In this document: piece after piece, positions 13,364 to 13,993 of the stretch | Layout of the letters: each line of letters opens with the position of its first letter | Numbering within the stretch: the stretch's first letter is position 1 | DNA from: Clostridium sp. UBA6758 | GTDB lineage: Bacteria > Bacillota > Clostridia > Clostridiales > Clostridiaceae | NCBI GenBank assembly: GCA_002453475.1 | Contig: DKGY01000090.1 | Span: 60,333 to 74,325 of the forward strand | Length of the DNA: 13,993 nt | Reading direction: 5' to 3' | Made by a program: the position numbers and the translations under genes | The notes under the pieces: model-generated | What the model saw: only the letters and a program-made list of their open reading frames with translations | Told to the model about the DNA's origin: nothing | Database searches by the model: none

Positions 13364-13567
13364 ATGAAAAATCGAGTTAAAGAGTTACGATTAGAGAGTG
13401 GATTAACACAACAAGAATTAGCTGATAGAGTATGTGTGTCTTCAAGAACAATTATTTCTTTGGAGAAACAAAAGTATAACCCATCTGTTCTACTTGCATA
13501 TAAAATAGCTTCAGCTTTTGATTTATCAATTGAAGAAACTTTTATATTTGAAGATGGTGACAAGTAA
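13364..13567 (+). CDS. small Xre/Cro-family transcriptional regulator (YozG-like)
   Basis: A 67-residue protein that is essentially a single helix-turn-helix domain: MKNRVKELRLESGLTQQELA, then recognition-helix region VSSRTIISLEKQKYNPS (about 25-41) and a closing helix ending FIFEDGDK. It has no sensor domain, as is typical for the YozG-like group. Its partner membrane protein ends 14 bases upstream and the small membrane protein gene follows, so all three are co-transcribed. The ATG has AGGAG 7 bases upstream. It is the obvious candidate to bind the GAAGTT/AACTTC array at the operon promoter. Family certain; target inferred. Confidence 0.93.
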   Translation: MKNRVKELRLESGLTQQELADRVCVSSRTIISLEKQKYNPSVLLAYKIASAFDLSIEETFIFEDGDK

Positions 13568-13590
13568 AAATAAGAAATGGAGAGATGAAA

Positions 13591-13800
13591 ATGATTAGAG
13601 TATTATTTATAATTTTTGGGGTATTACTAACACTTTGGGGAATACATAGAATGAAAACTGATGATGGACTCTTTGGAAAAAGCCAGAAAAGTAAAAATAT
13701 CTTTAACCTAATATTAATGGGCCAAGCATCTGGAATAGGACAATTTTTAAGTGGAATTGCATGTATAATTATAGGGATATTATCTTTTGTAATTAAGTAA
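13591..13800 (+). CDS. 69-residue membrane protein of unknown function
   Basis: Two membrane helices (about 1-18 and 49-68) flank a short basic loop (KTDDGLFGKSQKSKN, about 22-36). ATG 13591 is chosen because GGAG lies 8 bases upstream; the in-frame ATG at 13585 directly abuts that Shine-Dalgarno. It starts 23 bases after the Xre gene and ends just before the operon terminator. I do not recognise the family. As the last gene of a regulator/membrane protein operon it may interact with the DUF2178-like protein. Confidence 0.75.
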   Translation: MIRVLFIIFGVLLTLWGIHRMKTDDGLFGKSQKSKNIFNLILMGQASGIGQFLSGIACIIIGILSFVIK

Positions 13801-13803
13801 GTA

Positions 13804-13838
13804 AAAAAGAGGACTTTAAAGCTTAGAGTCCTCTTTTT
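13804..13838 (+). terminator. intrinsic terminator of the Xre operon
   Basis: AAAAAGAGGACT (13804-13815) pairs perfectly with AGTCCTCTTTTT (13827-13838), with a short upper stem TAA/TTA in the loop. The T run ends the stem. It begins 3 bases after the last stop codon and could also terminate transcription arriving from the minus strand. Confidence 0.92.
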
Positions 13839-13993
13839 AATTATACCGATTTTGAAAATATTAATGAGGCTCATTGTAAAATGAAATTCAACTAATAAAA
13901 AGTACATATTTTAATTCTAATATTATTAAATACTATTATTTGAGAGTGTGAAATCATTTCTGTAAATAGCTTTCTATGATAATTATTTTAAAG

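Noticed and set aside
13839..13993. Possible gene at the window end
   Set aside because: Only short AT-rich frames without ribosome binding sites are visible on either strand.

Overview
The window is very AT-rich, uses AGGAGG-type ribosome binding sites, and carries clostridial protein families: a BofC-like protein beside ruvA, a DUF3785-like zinc-ribbon protein, a UviB/BhlA holin-like protein and a DUF2178-like membrane protein. A candidate forespore promoter is also present. The source is most likely a spore-forming, low-GC Firmicute of the genus Clostridium or a close relative. This placement comes from gene content and composition, not from a database match.

Layout: 1-1869 (minus) holds the 5' part of ruvA, a BofC-like gene and a DUF3785-like gene. 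2103-6753 (plus) holds a 463-residue membrane transporter, a roughly 185-nt highly structured RNA region, an ArsR-family regulator and a four-domain CoA-disulfide reductase (pyridine nucleotide-disulfide reductase, rhodanese, TusA, DsrE2). The last two look like a self-regulated reactive-sulfur module, because both upstream regions carry the same two sequence blocks. 6821-7407 holds two genes under 60 codons: a basic 37-residue protein (minus) with a good sigma-G-like promoter, and a 55-residue hydrophilic protein (plus). 7476-9722 (minus) is an operon of a dimethylargininase-type hydrolase followed by a basic amino acid antiporter. 9920-11002 (minus) is an AI-2E/PerM family permease with a TTG start.

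11003-11755 has no convincing gene but contains a perfect 42-bp palindrome and a 15-codon ORF with a full Shine-Dalgarno. 11756-12469 (minus) is a UviA/UviB-like pair: a group-5-type sigma factor whose region 4 looks truncated, joined directly to a BhlA/UviB holin-like gene. 12853-13838 (plus) is a compact operon (membrane protein, small Xre regulator, small membrane protein) with a consensus promoter, an operator array next to the -10, and a strong terminator.

The observations most worth checking are the structured RNA at 3499-3683, the shared regulatory blocks of the ArsR/CoA-disulfide reductase module, the hairpin that hides the start of the BofC-like gene, the sigma-G-like promoter of the 37-residue gene, and the sigma/UviB pair with its inverted repeat. 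No tRNA, rRNA, CRISPR array or intact insertion sequence was seen.
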